Below, piece after piece: positions 10,201 through 18,395 of a stretch of DNA of 64,000 nucleotides. Under the pieces are notes generated by a model. The model had not been told where the DNA came from and searched no databases. It saw only the letters and a program-made list of their open reading frames with translations. The stretch spans positions 1,674,001-1,738,000 of the forward strand of contig NZ_JACCCU010000001.1 in NCBI RefSeq assembly GCF_013410875.1, written 5' to 3'. Origin of the DNA: Tunturiibacter empetritectus. Its GTDB lineage: Bacteria; Acidobacteriota; Terriglobia; Terriglobales; Acidobacteriaceae. Each line of letters starts with the position of its first letter. Position 1 is the stretch's first letter. The translations under genes and the position numbers were made by a program.

Positions 10201-11799
10201 AAAGTGGCGCAGGGAGCGAAGCCTGGTGAAGGTGGACAACTGCCGGGGCATAAGGTGAGTGGATTGATTGCGCGGTTGCGTCATGCGCAGCCGGGAGTGT
10301 CGCTCATCTCACCACCGCCGCATCATGATATTTACTCGATCGAGGATCTGGCGCAGCTGATCTACGACCTGAAGCGTGTGAATCCGAAGGCTGCGATTGG
10401 CGTGAAGTTGGTGTCGGGTTGTGGTGTGGGTACGGTTGCGGCTGGTGTGGCGAAGGCTTATGCGGATTACATCGTGATCGCTGGGAACACAGGCGGGACT
10501 GGTGCGGCTGCGCTTTCGAGCATCAAGTATGCGGGGAATCCCTGGGAGCTGGGGCTAGCTGAGGCGCAGCAGGTGCTGATGCAGAACGGCATGCGCGGAC
10601 GCGTAAGACTGCGTACCGATGGCGGGCTGGCTACGGCGCGGGATATCTTGATTGCGGCGCTGCTGGGTGCGGATGAGTATGCGTTTGGGACGGCGGTGCT
10701 GGTGGTTCTGGGTTGCGATATGGCGCGGCAGTGTCACTTGAATACCTGTCCGACCGGGATTGCGACGCAGAAGCCGGAGCTGCGGGCGAAGTTTCGGGGG
10801 AAGCCGGAGCATGTGGTTCGGTTTTTTGAGCAGCTCTCGGGGGATCTGCAACATCTGCTGGCTCGCTATGGGCTGCCTTCGATTGAGGCGGCGATTGGGC
10901 GGGCGGATCTGCTGGAGCAGGTGCGGTTCGATGGGAATCTTGATCTGCAGCCAATGCTGGCGAAGGTATCGGATGGGCCAAGCCGGTTTATGGGCGTGCG
11001 GAATACGCAGCCTGTGGCGGGGCCGCCGCTGGATGAGGCCTGGGTTGGGCCGGCGATGGCGGCGACGGATGCTGGAGAGCCGTTTGTGGTGGACTCAAAG
11101 ATTGCTAACAGCGATCGCGCGGTTGGTTCGCGGTTGGCGGGAGAGCTGGCGCTGCGTCGAGCGCAGGGAGAGCTTGTGGCGGATGTTACGTTCAACCTGA
11201 CGGGGACGGCTGGGCAGTCGTTTGGCGCGTTCACGGTGGATGGAATGAAGCTGGTGCTCGAGGGACAGGCGAATGATTTCGTTGGGAAGGGGCTGTCGGG
11301 TGGCGAGCTTGTGATTCGGGCGCGTGGATTGGCGGCGAAGGACAGCGGGAAGCATGTGATTCTGGGGAATGTTGCTCTTTATGGGGCGACGTCTGGAAGG
11401 TTGTTCGCGGCGGGGCGGGCGGGAGAACGGTTTGCGGTTCGAAACTCCGGTGCGATTGCTGTCGTCGAGGGAGTTGGCGACCACGGGTGCGAGTACATGA
11501 CTGGGGGAGTGGTGGCGATTCTTGGCAGGGTGGGGATCAACTTTGGCGCTGGGATGACGGGCGGTCTGGCGTGGGTTTTTGATGCCGATGGGTCCTTTGT
11601 GTCGGGGTTGAGGTATCATTCGGAGTTCATTGATGCTGAAGCATTTGATGCTGTTGGGGCGGAGGCGCAGGAGAGTCTGCGGGCTTTGATTGCAGAGCAT
11701 GTCAGGGAGTCGGGGAGTGGGCTTGGGCAGACGATGCTGGCGGATTGGCCTGCGCGGGCGGTGGGGTTCATTCGGTTGACTCCGCGTCCCCAAGCTTAG
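7240..11799 (+). CDS. gltB: Glutamate synthase, large subunit
   Basis: It makes two glutamates from glutamine and 2-oxoglutarate. The 1519-residue protein has the N-terminal glutaminase domain, whose nucleophile cysteine lies in DHDSCGVGF at about residue 36; the first 35 residues would be a cleaved propeptide. A central domain, the FMN-binding synthase domain (SLSPEAHQTI, GGRSNTGEGGED, then KPGEGGQLPGHKV and GNTGGTGAAALSS), the 3Fe-4S cysteines GCDMARQCHLNTCPTGIATQ and a C-terminal GXGXG beta-helix domain follow. Size and order are those of the NADPH-GOGAT alpha subunit. The small subunit gene gltD is not next to it. It is transcribed away from argR, from a region with the putative ArgR site and a leader hairpin. 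Confidence 0.97.
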   Translation: MERSLAASLSPTRRDVGVSSAVSPSLIDERFDHDSCGVGFVASVDAAASHVILEQALTALGRLAHRGATAADGKSSDGVGVMTAVPRSLLVKAANLSIDEKQVLGVGMLLIPMAETRAEEIVDRCLQSHDFEILCWRDVPVKTEYLGQTALETMPKIRQVLIVDATDAEPETMERRLYLARKQFERAHEQGDVTGYVCSMSSQTIVYKAMCTGVFLRDFYPDLASEDYVTPFAVFHQRYATNTSPTWHRAQPGRKLGHNGEINTVWGNRARMDARDSTLPVECKPVLTKDGTDSTSLDEAVELLSQNGRTLAEAVRMLLPPATDGHHESSFLRYHTDCAEPWDGPAALAFSDGRVVGAALDRNGLRPCRFAITSGGLVVAGSEAGLVDLDPEEVTHSGRLGPGQMLLVDLEHHKVYEDEELLELFDAGATYAKLMEDTPLIAAEAGAVDSAALAAVQRGFGYTREDVKMILQPMALEGKDAVYSMGDDTPLAFLARSPRPIYAYFRQRFAQVTNPPIDSLRESCVVSLHTRLGPWPHMLDKNAPLPGVSLPSPFLTLGQVEALRKGEYPHKEELKLAELQAVFGAEKTLTQGIDELCMQAIKLVREGARILLLSDRSASAGRLPIPMAMATGAVHHSLVDAGLRTLAGLAVEAGDCRDIHHAAVLIGYGAGAVCPWLALETGRSLAPAGTDAADAERKMMKSLDGGLAKVMSKMGISVVDSYRGAHLFDILGLHSSVVARCFFGTPAPLSGVGFAEVERQLRQTWTPGEGVAAAPSAELPDYGWVRFRKADVSEPHAWQPPTVKALQSVVGSARNVPQPADPAGAFAIYTRDVIARDPAVLRDLLEIRPAGPELALSDVETPASLCKRFVASAMSLGSLSPEAHQTITAAMNMLGGRSNTGEGGEDSAVYRVHPEGAERVDAGGGMSLAARSGGGAAVAEAAVVAPAVHVSFSKERNNDLNNKIKQIASGRFGVTAEYLVHAEEIEIKVAQGAKPGEGGQLPGHKVSGLIARLRHAQPGVSLISPPPHHDIYSIEDLAQLIYDLKRVNPKAAIGVKLVSGCGVGTVAAGVAKAYADYIVIAGNTGGTGAAALSSIKYAGNPWELGLAEAQQVLMQNGMRGRVRLRTDGGLATARDILIAALLGADEYAFGTAVLVVLGCDMARQCHLNTCPTGIATQKPELRAKFRGKPEHVVRFFEQLSGDLQHLLARYGLPSIEAAIGRADLLEQVRFDGNLDLQPMLAKVSDGPSRFMGVRNTQPVAGPPLDEAWVGPAMAATDAGEPFVVDSKIANSDRAVGSRLAGELALRRAQGELVADVTFNLTGTAGQSFGAFTVDGMKLVLEGQANDFVGKGLSGGELVIRARGLAAKDSGKHVILGNVALYGATSGRLFAAGRAGERFAVRNSGAIAVVEGVGDHGCEYMTGGVVAILGRVGINFGAGMTGGLAWVFDADGSFVSGLRYHSEFIDAEAFDAVGAEAQESLRALIAEHVRESGSGLGQTMLADWPARAVGFIRLTPRPQA

Positions 11800-11941
11800 G
11801 CGTTTGATCAGGCTGCTGCGTTGCGTGTGGCCTGGTATGAACGCGCCTCCACGGTGTGGGAGGGCGACTAGCCAGCCTACGACTCCGCATCGTTGGACAC
11901 GGTTCGTCAAATGCGAGTTGCATAAAGATTCATTTTGGGGC

Positions 11942-11959
11942 AATGAATCCTAATTCATT
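11942..11959. promoter_or_regulatory. FadR-like palindrome over the regulator start codon
   Basis: AATGAAT-CCTA-ATTCATT is a perfect 7-bp inverted repeat with a 4-base spacer. Bacillus-type FadR (TetR family) operators have the form TGAATGA-N4-TCATTCA, with similar arms and spacing. The palindrome covers the ATG of the TetR-family gene, and a lone ATTCATTTT half-site lies just upstream (from about 11927). Autorepression is inferred. Confidence 0.55.
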
Positions 11960-12665
11960 CTTGGCAAAGTTGTGTGGATTCATTAGAGTGGCGGCACCGG
12001 AGATTTCCGGTTTGAGGCCTGGACTGAAACGATTAGCGAAGAAGACGAGGCCTGATTCGATTAGGGCAGAGGTGCCGGCAACGGGACCCGGAAGCGAAAA
12101 ATATCAACGCATTCTGGATGCGGCGGTGGAGGTGATCGCCGAGCATGGCTATTTCAGCTCGCCAGTGAGTGCGATTGCGAAGCGCGCCGGGGTGGCGGAT
12201 GGGACGATCTATCTCTACTTCAAGAGTAAGGATGACGTGCTGCGGACGGCGATCGACTCGACCTTCGATAAGTTTCATCGGCAGGTGGAGGAGGAGTTCA
12301 GGACTCTGCATGATCCGCGGGCGCAGTTGGAGTACATCGCGCAGGTTCACCTGGAGAGTCATGCGGTGAATCGCAGCATGGCGGTGTTGATGCAGACCGA
12401 GGTGCGGCAGAGCGCGAAGTTTATCGCGGAGTTTTCGCATCATCATCTGGTGAAGTACATCCAGGTGGTGCGCGAGGTGGTGCGGCGGGGGCAGCAGGAG
12501 GGGATCTTCCGGCGGGATGTTTCCGATGGCGTGGTGGCTCACTGCATGTTCGGGGCGATCGATGAGCTGCTGAGTTCTGCTGTGTTTACAGGGCGGGTCT
12601 ATGATTCGAAGGCGACGGCTGCTCAGGTGATGGATGTGCTGCTGAGCGGGATTCAGACGAAGTGA
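11943..12665 (+). CDS. TetR-family transcriptional regulator, FadR-like
   Basis: A 240-residue DNA-binding regulator. After a basic, non-conserved N-terminal 50 residues comes a TetR helix-turn-helix: KYQRILDAAVEVIAEHGYFS, then VSAIAKRAGVADGTIYLYFK and SKDDVLRTAID. The IYLYFKSK form is typical of the FadR (YsiA) branch, which senses acyl-CoA and represses fatty-acid degradation genes. The ligand domain is all-helical. It lies directly upstream of an acyl-CoA synthetase on the same strand (146-base gap), which fits such a role. The ATG at 11943 has GGGG just before it and sits inside a palindrome that may be its own operator. A GTG at 11856 would add 29 residues of unlikely sequence. Regulation of the neighbour is inferred. 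Confidence 0.88.
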   Translation: MNPNSFLAKLCGFIRVAAPEISGLRPGLKRLAKKTRPDSIRAEVPATGPGSEKYQRILDAAVEVIAEHGYFSSPVSAIAKRAGVADGTIYLYFKSKDDVLRTAIDSTFDKFHRQVEEEFRTLHDPRAQLEYIAQVHLESHAVNRSMAVLMQTEVRQSAKFIAEFSHHHLVKYIQVVREVVRRGQQEGIFRRDVSDGVVAHCMFGAIDELLSSAVFTGRVYDSKATAAQVMDVLLSGIQTK

Positions 12666-12811
12666 CGGCTGCAATGTGATGTTAGAAGAAAAGCAACCGC
12701 AAATGATTACGCCAGCGGTTTCCCGCATGACTCCAGATGACCAACTTCCAGATTTGAAAGAATAGAAAACGCACAGTTACAACAGCAGCATTAGATTTTT
12801 GGGGAGAGACG

Positions 12812-14602
12812 ATGTTTGATTTTTCGACTTTGAATGATGTTCTGGAGCAGGTTACGGGACGGGGCAGCCGGGCAGTGATGATGGGGCAGGGCGCGGATGG
12901 GGCGTGGAAGCCGATTACTTCTGATGAGCTTTATGGGCAAGTGCGGGCGCTGGCGGATGTGCTTCGCGGCTGGGGTGTGGCCCAGGGCGATCGCGTGGCG
13001 ATTCTTTCGGAGAACCGGTGGGAGTGGGCGGTGACGGACTTTGCGACGCTGTCGATTGGAGCGGTGGATGTGCCGCTGTATCCGACGCTGACGCCGGATC
13101 AGATTGGATATATGTTGCGGGACTCGGGCTCGAAGGTGGCGGTGCTGTCGTCGCGGGAGCAGTATGACAAGCTGTCGGCTGCGGGGGATCTGCCGGAGTT
13201 AAAGCATGTGGTGGTGATGGATGCGGGAGAGTTTCCGAATGCTGAGAGCTTTGGCACGTTGATGGATGGCGCGAAGGCGAGGCAGCAGAGAGATGTGGAG
13301 TTCGATGGAATGTTGAAGAGGGTGAAGCCGGAGGATCTGGCGACGATTATCTACACGTCCGGCACGACCGGTGAACCGAAGGGTGTGATGTTGACGCATA
13401 GAAATCTGACCAGCAACGTGAACTTCTCGACGGGGGAGATGGGTTTTACGGAGAAGGACAGCTGCATCTCGTTTTTGCCGCTGTCGCACGTAACGGCTCG
13501 ACATACGGACTATGCGTTCCTGAGTTATGGGGTGAAGCTGGCTTACTGCCCAAAGTTCGACCAGCTGGCGCCGGCGATGCAGGCGGTGAAGCCGACGGTG
13601 TTTCTTGCGGTGCCTCGGGTGTATGAAAAGATTCGGCAGGCGGTGGAGGGGAAGTCGGCTGCGTCACCGGCGAAGTTGAAGATACTGCGCTGGGCTCTGG
13701 GCGTGGGGAAGAAGCATCGGGCGGAGATATTGGGGGGAAAGACTCCTGGTTCGCTGAGCTGGAAGGTTGCGAACAAGCTGGTGTACTCGAAGATTCGCGA
13801 GGCGTTTGGGGGGCGCGCGGAGGTGTTTATCTCGGGCGGCGCGCCGCTGGGGATGGATTCGGCGGGATGGTTTGCGGATGTAGGGATTCGGATCTTTGAA
13901 GGGTATGGGTTGACGGAGACCTCGCCGGTGATTGCGGTGAACTATCCGGAGGCGCACCGGATTGGGACGGTTGGGCAGGCGCTGAAGAATGTGGAGTGCC
14001 GGTTTGCGGAAGATGGAGAACTGGAGGTGAGAGGCCCTTCGGTGTTTGTGGGGTATTGGAAGAAGGAGGAAGCGACGAAGGAGGCGTTTACTGCGGATGG
14101 GTGGTTCAAGACTGGTGATATTGGGAATATCGATACGGACGGGTACTTGTCGATTACGGACAGGAAGAAGGAGCTGTTGAAGACCAGTGGCGGGAAGCTG
14201 ATTGCTCCGCAGCCAATTGAGAATAAGCTGAAGGCGAATGTTCTAGTGGGGCAGGCGGCTCTGGTGGGAGATAAACACAAGTTTGCGTGTGTGCTGATTT
14301 CGCCGAACTTTGCGGCGCTTGAGGGATGGGCGAAGGGGCAGGGAGTTGCTGCGGGGGATCGTGCGGCTCTGGTGAAGGATGCGAAGGTGGTGAAGGCTTA
14401 CCAGGAGATCGTGGATAAGGTGAATATGGGTCTGGCGAACTTCGAGAGTATGAAGCGGATGAGTTTGGTTGCTGACGAGTGGAGCGTGGAGGATGGAACG
14501 CTGACTCCTAGTATGAAGCTGAAACGGCGTGTGGTGGAGCAGAAGTACGCGAAGGAGATTGGAGATTTCTATGCGGATGAGGCGACTGCATCGAAGCGGT
14601 GA
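12812..14602 (+). CDS. fadD: Long-chain acyl-CoA synthetase
   Basis: An AMP-forming ligase that activates fatty acids with ATP and CoA at the inner face of the membrane. The 596-residue protein shows the P-loop-like IIYTSGTTGEPKGVMLTHRN (about residue 179), ISGGAPLGMDSAGWF, the adenine-binding FEGYGLTETSPVIAVN, the GWFKTGDIGNIDTDGYLSITDRKKELLKTSGGK hinge region and a C-terminal lysine region. It belongs to the branch seen in actinobacteria and acidobacteria (about 600 residues). GGGGAGAG lies 5-6 bases before the ATG. Its 3' end overlaps the next gene by 32 bases. The upstream TetR regulator suggests control by fatty acids. The exact chain length it prefers cannot be read from the sequence. 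Confidence 0.94.
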   Translation: MFDFSTLNDVLEQVTGRGSRAVMMGQGADGAWKPITSDELYGQVRALADVLRGWGVAQGDRVAILSENRWEWAVTDFATLSIGAVDVPLYPTLTPDQIGYMLRDSGSKVAVLSSREQYDKLSAAGDLPELKHVVVMDAGEFPNAESFGTLMDGAKARQQRDVEFDGMLKRVKPEDLATIIYTSGTTGEPKGVMLTHRNLTSNVNFSTGEMGFTEKDSCISFLPLSHVTARHTDYAFLSYGVKLAYCPKFDQLAPAMQAVKPTVFLAVPRVYEKIRQAVEGKSAASPAKLKILRWALGVGKKHRAEILGGKTPGSLSWKVANKLVYSKIREAFGGRAEVFISGGAPLGMDSAGWFADVGIRIFEGYGLTETSPVIAVNYPEAHRIGTVGQALKNVECRFAEDGELEVRGPSVFVGYWKKEEATKEAFTADGWFKTGDIGNIDTDGYLSITDRKKELLKTSGGKLIAPQPIENKLKANVLVGQAALVGDKHKFACVLISPNFAALEGWAKGQGVAAGDRAALVKDAKVVKAYQEIVDKVNMGLANFESMKRMSLVADEWSVEDGTLTPSMKLKRRVVEQKYAKEIGDFYADEATASKR

Positions 14603-15428
14603 GCTAAGTGCTTTAGGCGGCGGGTTGCGTTTGGTGGGTGTGGTGGCGCTGGCTGGTGGAGTTTGTCTGGCGCAGGTTGGGCCGCCGGTTTGTGCTGTGC
14701 CGTCGGGGAAGCAGGCGGCTAGTTTGCGGCCTCGGGTGGGGCCGAGGCCTACGGTGGAAGTCGCAGTGGCTACGGCGGAGACGGCGGCGGCTGATCCGAC
14801 GATGGTGGTGGCGGCGGAGCCGATGGAGAACTTCGGTGTGGCGCGGTATCGGCTGGAGGACTACGCCGATTGCGTGGGGACGGGTGGGTGTTACTGGGCG
14901 GATCTGGACGCTCAAGCGAAGAGGGCCGAGGCAGAGTTGAAGCGGCTGATCGCTGCGGAGAAGACTGGCGAGAAGTTGGCGCTGGTGCTGGATATCGATG
15001 AGACTGCGCTGACGAACTACTGCGAGATGAAGCGGGAGGACTACGGATTTATCTCGGTGCCTTTCAATGAGTGGGCGGTCTCCGCCGAAGCGGATATGGC
15101 GATACCGGGGACACTTCGGTTGTTCAACGAAGCTCGGGCTGCGGGGCTGGAGGTCTTTTTTATTACGGGTCGGCCTGGGGAGCAAAAGGCGGCCACGGCG
15201 AAGAACCTGGAGGCCGCGGGGTATCGGGGATGGAAGGGGCTTGCGTTGCGCGAGGGGCCTGAGAAGACGATGGCTACGGTTGCCTACAAGAGCGAGGAGC
15301 GGAAGAGGATTGTGGATGCAGGGTATCGCATTGTGATGAGCGTGGGGGATCAGTGGAGTGACCTGAATGGGGAGCCAAGAGCGGAAATCAGCGTAAAACT
15401 ACCGAATCCCTTTTACTATTTGCCTTAG
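14571..15428 (+). CDS. Exported HAD-family acid phosphatase (class IIIB type)
   Basis: A 285-residue protein with a long basic N-terminus followed by a hydrophobic segment (LRLVGVVALAGGVCLAQ) that looks like a signal peptide, then a low-complexity Pro/Ala/Val linker. The catalytic domain has the HAD motif LVLDIDETAL (nucleophile and acid aspartates), motif II FITGRP, a lysine near KTMATVAYKS and the metal-binding SVGDQWSDLNG. This is the pattern of the acid phosphatase B/lipoprotein e(P4) group, which dephosphorylates nucleotides or other phosphomonoesters in the periplasm. The cysteine right before the mature part (VCLAQ) could be a lipoprotein site, but the lipobox is poor. The ATG at 14571, preceded by GGAG, overlaps fadD by 32 bases. 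The substrate is unknown. Confidence 0.85.
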   Translation: MRMRRLHRSGELSALGGGLRLVGVVALAGGVCLAQVGPPVCAVPSGKQAASLRPRVGPRPTVEVAVATAETAAADPTMVVAAEPMENFGVARYRLEDYADCVGTGGCYWADLDAQAKRAEAELKRLIAAEKTGEKLALVLDIDETALTNYCEMKREDYGFISVPFNEWAVSAEADMAIPGTLRLFNEARAAGLEVFFITGRPGEQKAATAKNLEAAGYRGWKGLALREGPEKTMATVAYKSEERKRIVDAGYRIVMSVGDQWSDLNGEPRAEISVKLPNPFYYLP

Positions 15429-15448
15429 GGGTTTGCAGGGGGCTTGAT

Positions 15449-16480
15449 TTGGGGACTTTAGTATCCGGCGATACGACGATGCTGCGGCGGGCGAACAAGG
15501 TAGGGCGGAGGTTTTTGAATCCGGTGCCTACGGTGATCGGCGGGTTGAGCACGATCTTCAAGGTGCTGCCCCGTTACTTGTTCAACAAGGCGGAGACGGT
15601 GCCGACGAAGACGCTGGGGCCGTTCCACACCGATGTCTCCGTGTATGCTGGGGTTCCGGTGAGCGGTCTTCGGGTGACCTGGATGGGGCACTCGTCTTTG
15701 TTGATGGAGATTGATGGGTTGCGAGTGCTGATCGACCCGATGTGGGATGAGCGCGCTTCCCCAACGCGATGGATGGGGCCGAAGAGATTTTTTGCTGCAC
15801 CGATGAAGCTGGAGGATCTGCCGCCTGTGGATGTGGTGCTGCTGTCGCACGACCACTTCGACCACTTGGGAGAGGCGACGATTTGTGGATTGGCGCGGCT
15901 CGATTCGATGGGCGAGGCGAAGTGGCTGACTTCGTTGGGAGTGGGAGAGCTGCTGCAGGGGTTTGGAGTCGATGCCGGGAGGATCACGGAGCTGGATTGG
16001 ACGCAGAGTGTCTCGGTGGGTGAGGTGGAGATCACAGCTGTTCCGTCGAGGCATTTTTCCGGGAGGAGTCTATTCAATCGATTCGAGACGCTGTGGTCTG
16101 CGTTTGTGTTTCGCGGGCCGAAACATAAAGTCTACTTTGGCGCAGATTCGGGATGGTGGGAAGGGTTTGCAGAGATTGGCTCTGTATATGGGCCGTTCGA
16201 TCTTACGATGCTCGAGATTGGCGCGTTCGATGCGTTGTGGGATGGAATTCATCTTGGGCCCGATGGCGCGGCGAGAGCATTTGAAGCGCTTGGCGGCAAG
16301 GGGCTGATGATGCCGATTCACTGGGGGCTGTTCGATCTGGCGCTGCATGCGTGGCGGCAACCGATCACGCGGATGCTGGAGATTGCGGGGGAGCGGGAGA
16401 TTCTGTTGTGGGCTCCTGAGCCGGGGCGGCCTAGCGAGGTGGTAGCGGGGGTCGAGGTGCGGTCGGATTGGTGGCGGTGA
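15449..16480 (+). CDS. Metallo-beta-lactamase-fold hydrolase, NAPE-PLD/UlaG-like
   Basis: A 343-residue soluble hydrolase. The metal-binding motif is LLSHDHFDHL (about residue 132), preceded by WMGHSSLLMEIDGLRVLIDP and WDERASPTRWMGPKRF and followed by VPSRHFSGRSLFNRFETLWSAF, FGADSGW and a late MMPIHWGLFDLALHAW. The DPMW-ERASP-GPKR pattern is shared with N-acylphosphatidylethanolamine phospholipase D-like proteins and UlaG lactonases, so a phospholipid or a sugar-phosphate lactone are both possible substrates. A TTG at 15449 has AGGGGG six bases upstream; an ATG at 15479 would remove ten residues and has no clear ribosome site. It follows the phosphatase gene by 20 bases and is probably co-transcribed. 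Confidence 0.85.
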   Translation: MGTLVSGDTTMLRRANKVGRRFLNPVPTVIGGLSTIFKVLPRYLFNKAETVPTKTLGPFHTDVSVYAGVPVSGLRVTWMGHSSLLMEIDGLRVLIDPMWDERASPTRWMGPKRFFAAPMKLEDLPPVDVVLLSHDHFDHLGEATICGLARLDSMGEAKWLTSLGVGELLQGFGVDAGRITELDWTQSVSVGEVEITAVPSRHFSGRSLFNRFETLWSAFVFRGPKHKVYFGADSGWWEGFAEIGSVYGPFDLTMLEIGAFDALWDGIHLGPDGAARAFEALGGKGLMMPIHWGLFDLALHAWRQPITRMLEIAGEREILLWAPEPGRPSEVVAGVEVRSDWWR

Positions 16481-16487
16481 GTGAGGT

Positions 16488-18215
16488 CTAGTGCCGGACG
16501 AAGTCGACACTGACGATAGTTGCAACCTCAACTGGAACTCCATCGACGATGTAGGGACGGAAGCGCCACGTGCGCACGGCGTCGGTTGCGGCGCCTCGTA
16601 GTAAATGATGTCCTTTGATAACGCGCAGGTTCTCGACGGTACCTCTCTTCGAGATGATGGCCTGCATGACGACGTTGCCCTGCGTGTGGGTGAGACTGGC
16701 GAGCTTCGGGTATACAGGCTTTGGGGCGGAGAGGAGATTTGCTGCCATGACGCCGGACGTGACGTTGACGCGGCGACCGGAGATCGTTATGGGACTCCAT
16801 CGCGTGGTTGCGCGAGGGGCAGACGGAGGGCCACCTGCGCGAGAGGCGGTGTCGGTGGCTACCTCGTCAGGGCTTTTGGTGGGGGTGGAGATCAAAGATG
16901 CGGAGGTGTTGGAGTGAGTCGGCTGATTGGTGTCGAATGGCTTCGTGATGATGGGGAGTTTTGGGTTTAGCGACGGATCGATCTGAGCGGTGGGCTGCGA
17001 GTTAACGCCTGGTGCGTCGGTGGGGAGGGTTACAGAGGGCTTTTGCGTCTGATCAGGCGAGTCCGGCGACGAGGCGGAGCTGGGTGAAAGAGCTTCGGCG
17101 ACAGGAAGAGCCTCACTGGCTGGAGCCGATTTTGCGAAGGTCGTATCACGTACAAGGCGCCAGTAGACCAGGTTCGCAAGGAGCAGTGCCGCACCGAGAA
17201 GGAAGATCTGAAAGATATATTGTTTCCCGGAGGGGAGCGGATGTATGAACCTCATCCAGGGCTTGGTAACCACCTCGGGATTTTCTTTTGCCTGCGGGAT
17301 CTTTAGCTGGATCTCTTCCTTTGCGACGGTTGCCTGGTTTATGTCGGTTTCTTTGGTGGCTTCCACTTGTTGGGCTGATTCGCCGGGGTACTGATCTGTT
17401 TGTGGATCGCTGAGCTGTTGGGTTGGTGGAACGGTGGCGGAGAACTTTGCGTCGCTCTGGTCTCTGAGGCGGGAGCCGACGCGCTCGCCGGAGGGTTGGG
17501 GCGCAGCGGGCAAGACAAGCGAAGGAATGTTTTCGAGTCGCGGCTCCATCCGGCTGATGCGTTGATCGATCGAGTCGAGGTAGAACTTGACCTGCAGACT
17601 GTTGAGCTCGAGTCGGCTGAGCGATTCGGTGAGCATGTTGACGTCATGGGAGGCGACGTGTCTCGGATCGAGTGGGGAATCGAAGCTTGAGTGAGGGATT
17701 AATTCTTCGCTGGGTTCTTCGTCGTAGATGGCAGTAGGCGCAAAGGTGTTGGACTGCGCTTCGAGGGATGGATGGACGTAGACGCGCTCGAGCGCTTCAA
17801 AATCTCCGGCATGGTCGATTGCGGCAGGGTCGGTTGTAGGCGTGGAGCAGGGGCTGTCAGGGTGCTCGGCGCTGATCTGACTGCAGCTTCCTATGCTGAT
17901 GAGGAAGTCGATGATGAGGTTGACCGGTGAGCTGATCTCGCGTTCAGAGGTGGCGATGTCCGGGCCGCCGCTGGCTATGGCGAGGATCGTGAGGAAGATA
18001 CGGAGGGAGATTTCGCTCTCCCTTTCCATGATGGATTTGGCCAGAACGGAGAGATTGGTGCGAAGCTGGATGTCCTTCCGGAGCTTCCGGGCAAATGCGA
18101 AGAAGTCGTCCGGCTCGCCGTAAGGAACTGTACTGATTCGAAAAAAATCCTGCAGCTCATTGATGGAGCCGCCGAAGTGGGAGATTGTTTCCTGTGAGTC
18201 TGAAAAAAAGGCCAT
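16488..18215 (-). CDS. TonB-like protein with internal membrane segment
   Basis: A 575-residue protein. The last 85 residues form a TonB C-terminal domain (KPVYPKLASLTHTQGNVVMQAIISKRGTV, then LRGAATDAVRTWRFRPYIVDG and ending VSVDFVRH), which normally contacts outer-membrane receptors. A single hydrophobic helix lies at residues 333-354 (YIFQIFLLGAALLLANLVYW), followed by a Pro/Ser/Thr-rich spacer. Classical TonB has its helix at the very N-terminus. Here about 330 residues precede it and would be cytoplasmic; they include a helical N-terminal part (residues 1-110, FFAFARKLRKDIQLRTNLSVLAKS) of no family I know and a long disordered stretch. ExbB/ExbD genes are not nearby. It may be a regulator or scaffold rather than a plain energy transducer. 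It converges with the hydrolase gene, seven bases away. Confidence 0.8.
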   Translation of the reverse strand: MAFFSDSQETISHFGGSINELQDFFRISTVPYGEPDDFFAFARKLRKDIQLRTNLSVLAKSIMERESEISLRIFLTILAIASGGPDIATSEREISSPVNLIIDFLISIGSCSQISAEHPDSPCSTPTTDPAAIDHAGDFEALERVYVHPSLEAQSNTFAPTAIYDEEPSEELIPHSSFDSPLDPRHVASHDVNMLTESLSRLELNSLQVKFYLDSIDQRISRMEPRLENIPSLVLPAAPQPSGERVGSRLRDQSDAKFSATVPPTQQLSDPQTDQYPGESAQQVEATKETDINQATVAKEEIQLKIPQAKENPEVVTKPWMRFIHPLPSGKQYIFQIFLLGAALLLANLVYWRLVRDTTFAKSAPASEALPVAEALSPSSASSPDSPDQTQKPSVTLPTDAPGVNSQPTAQIDPSLNPKLPIITKPFDTNQPTHSNTSASLISTPTKSPDEVATDTASRAGGPPSAPRATTRWSPITISGRRVNVTSGVMAANLLSAPKPVYPKLASLTHTQGNVVMQAIISKRGTVENLRVIKGHHLLRGAATDAVRTWRFRPYIVDGVPVEVATIVSVDFVRH

Positions 18216-18395
18216 AACTTTTGATTTGGATGCGGATTGTGCCTGGGGGGTCCATCCTGACGGGAGTAAAGGATGAACTTTAGCGGGGGCGGCTTTTGTC
18301 GATCCGCAAGGCCGGTGGCAGGCTGAGGCTTGTGGCGGACTAAGGTGTTATTTCGCGGTATTATTTCGCTGACGTTAAAAATAAAGGAGCTTGCG

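Noticed and set aside
18348..18369. Direct repeat TTATTTCGC in the pfkA leader as an operator
   Set aside because: Two copies only, spaced 13 bases, with no known regulator motif; could be chance.
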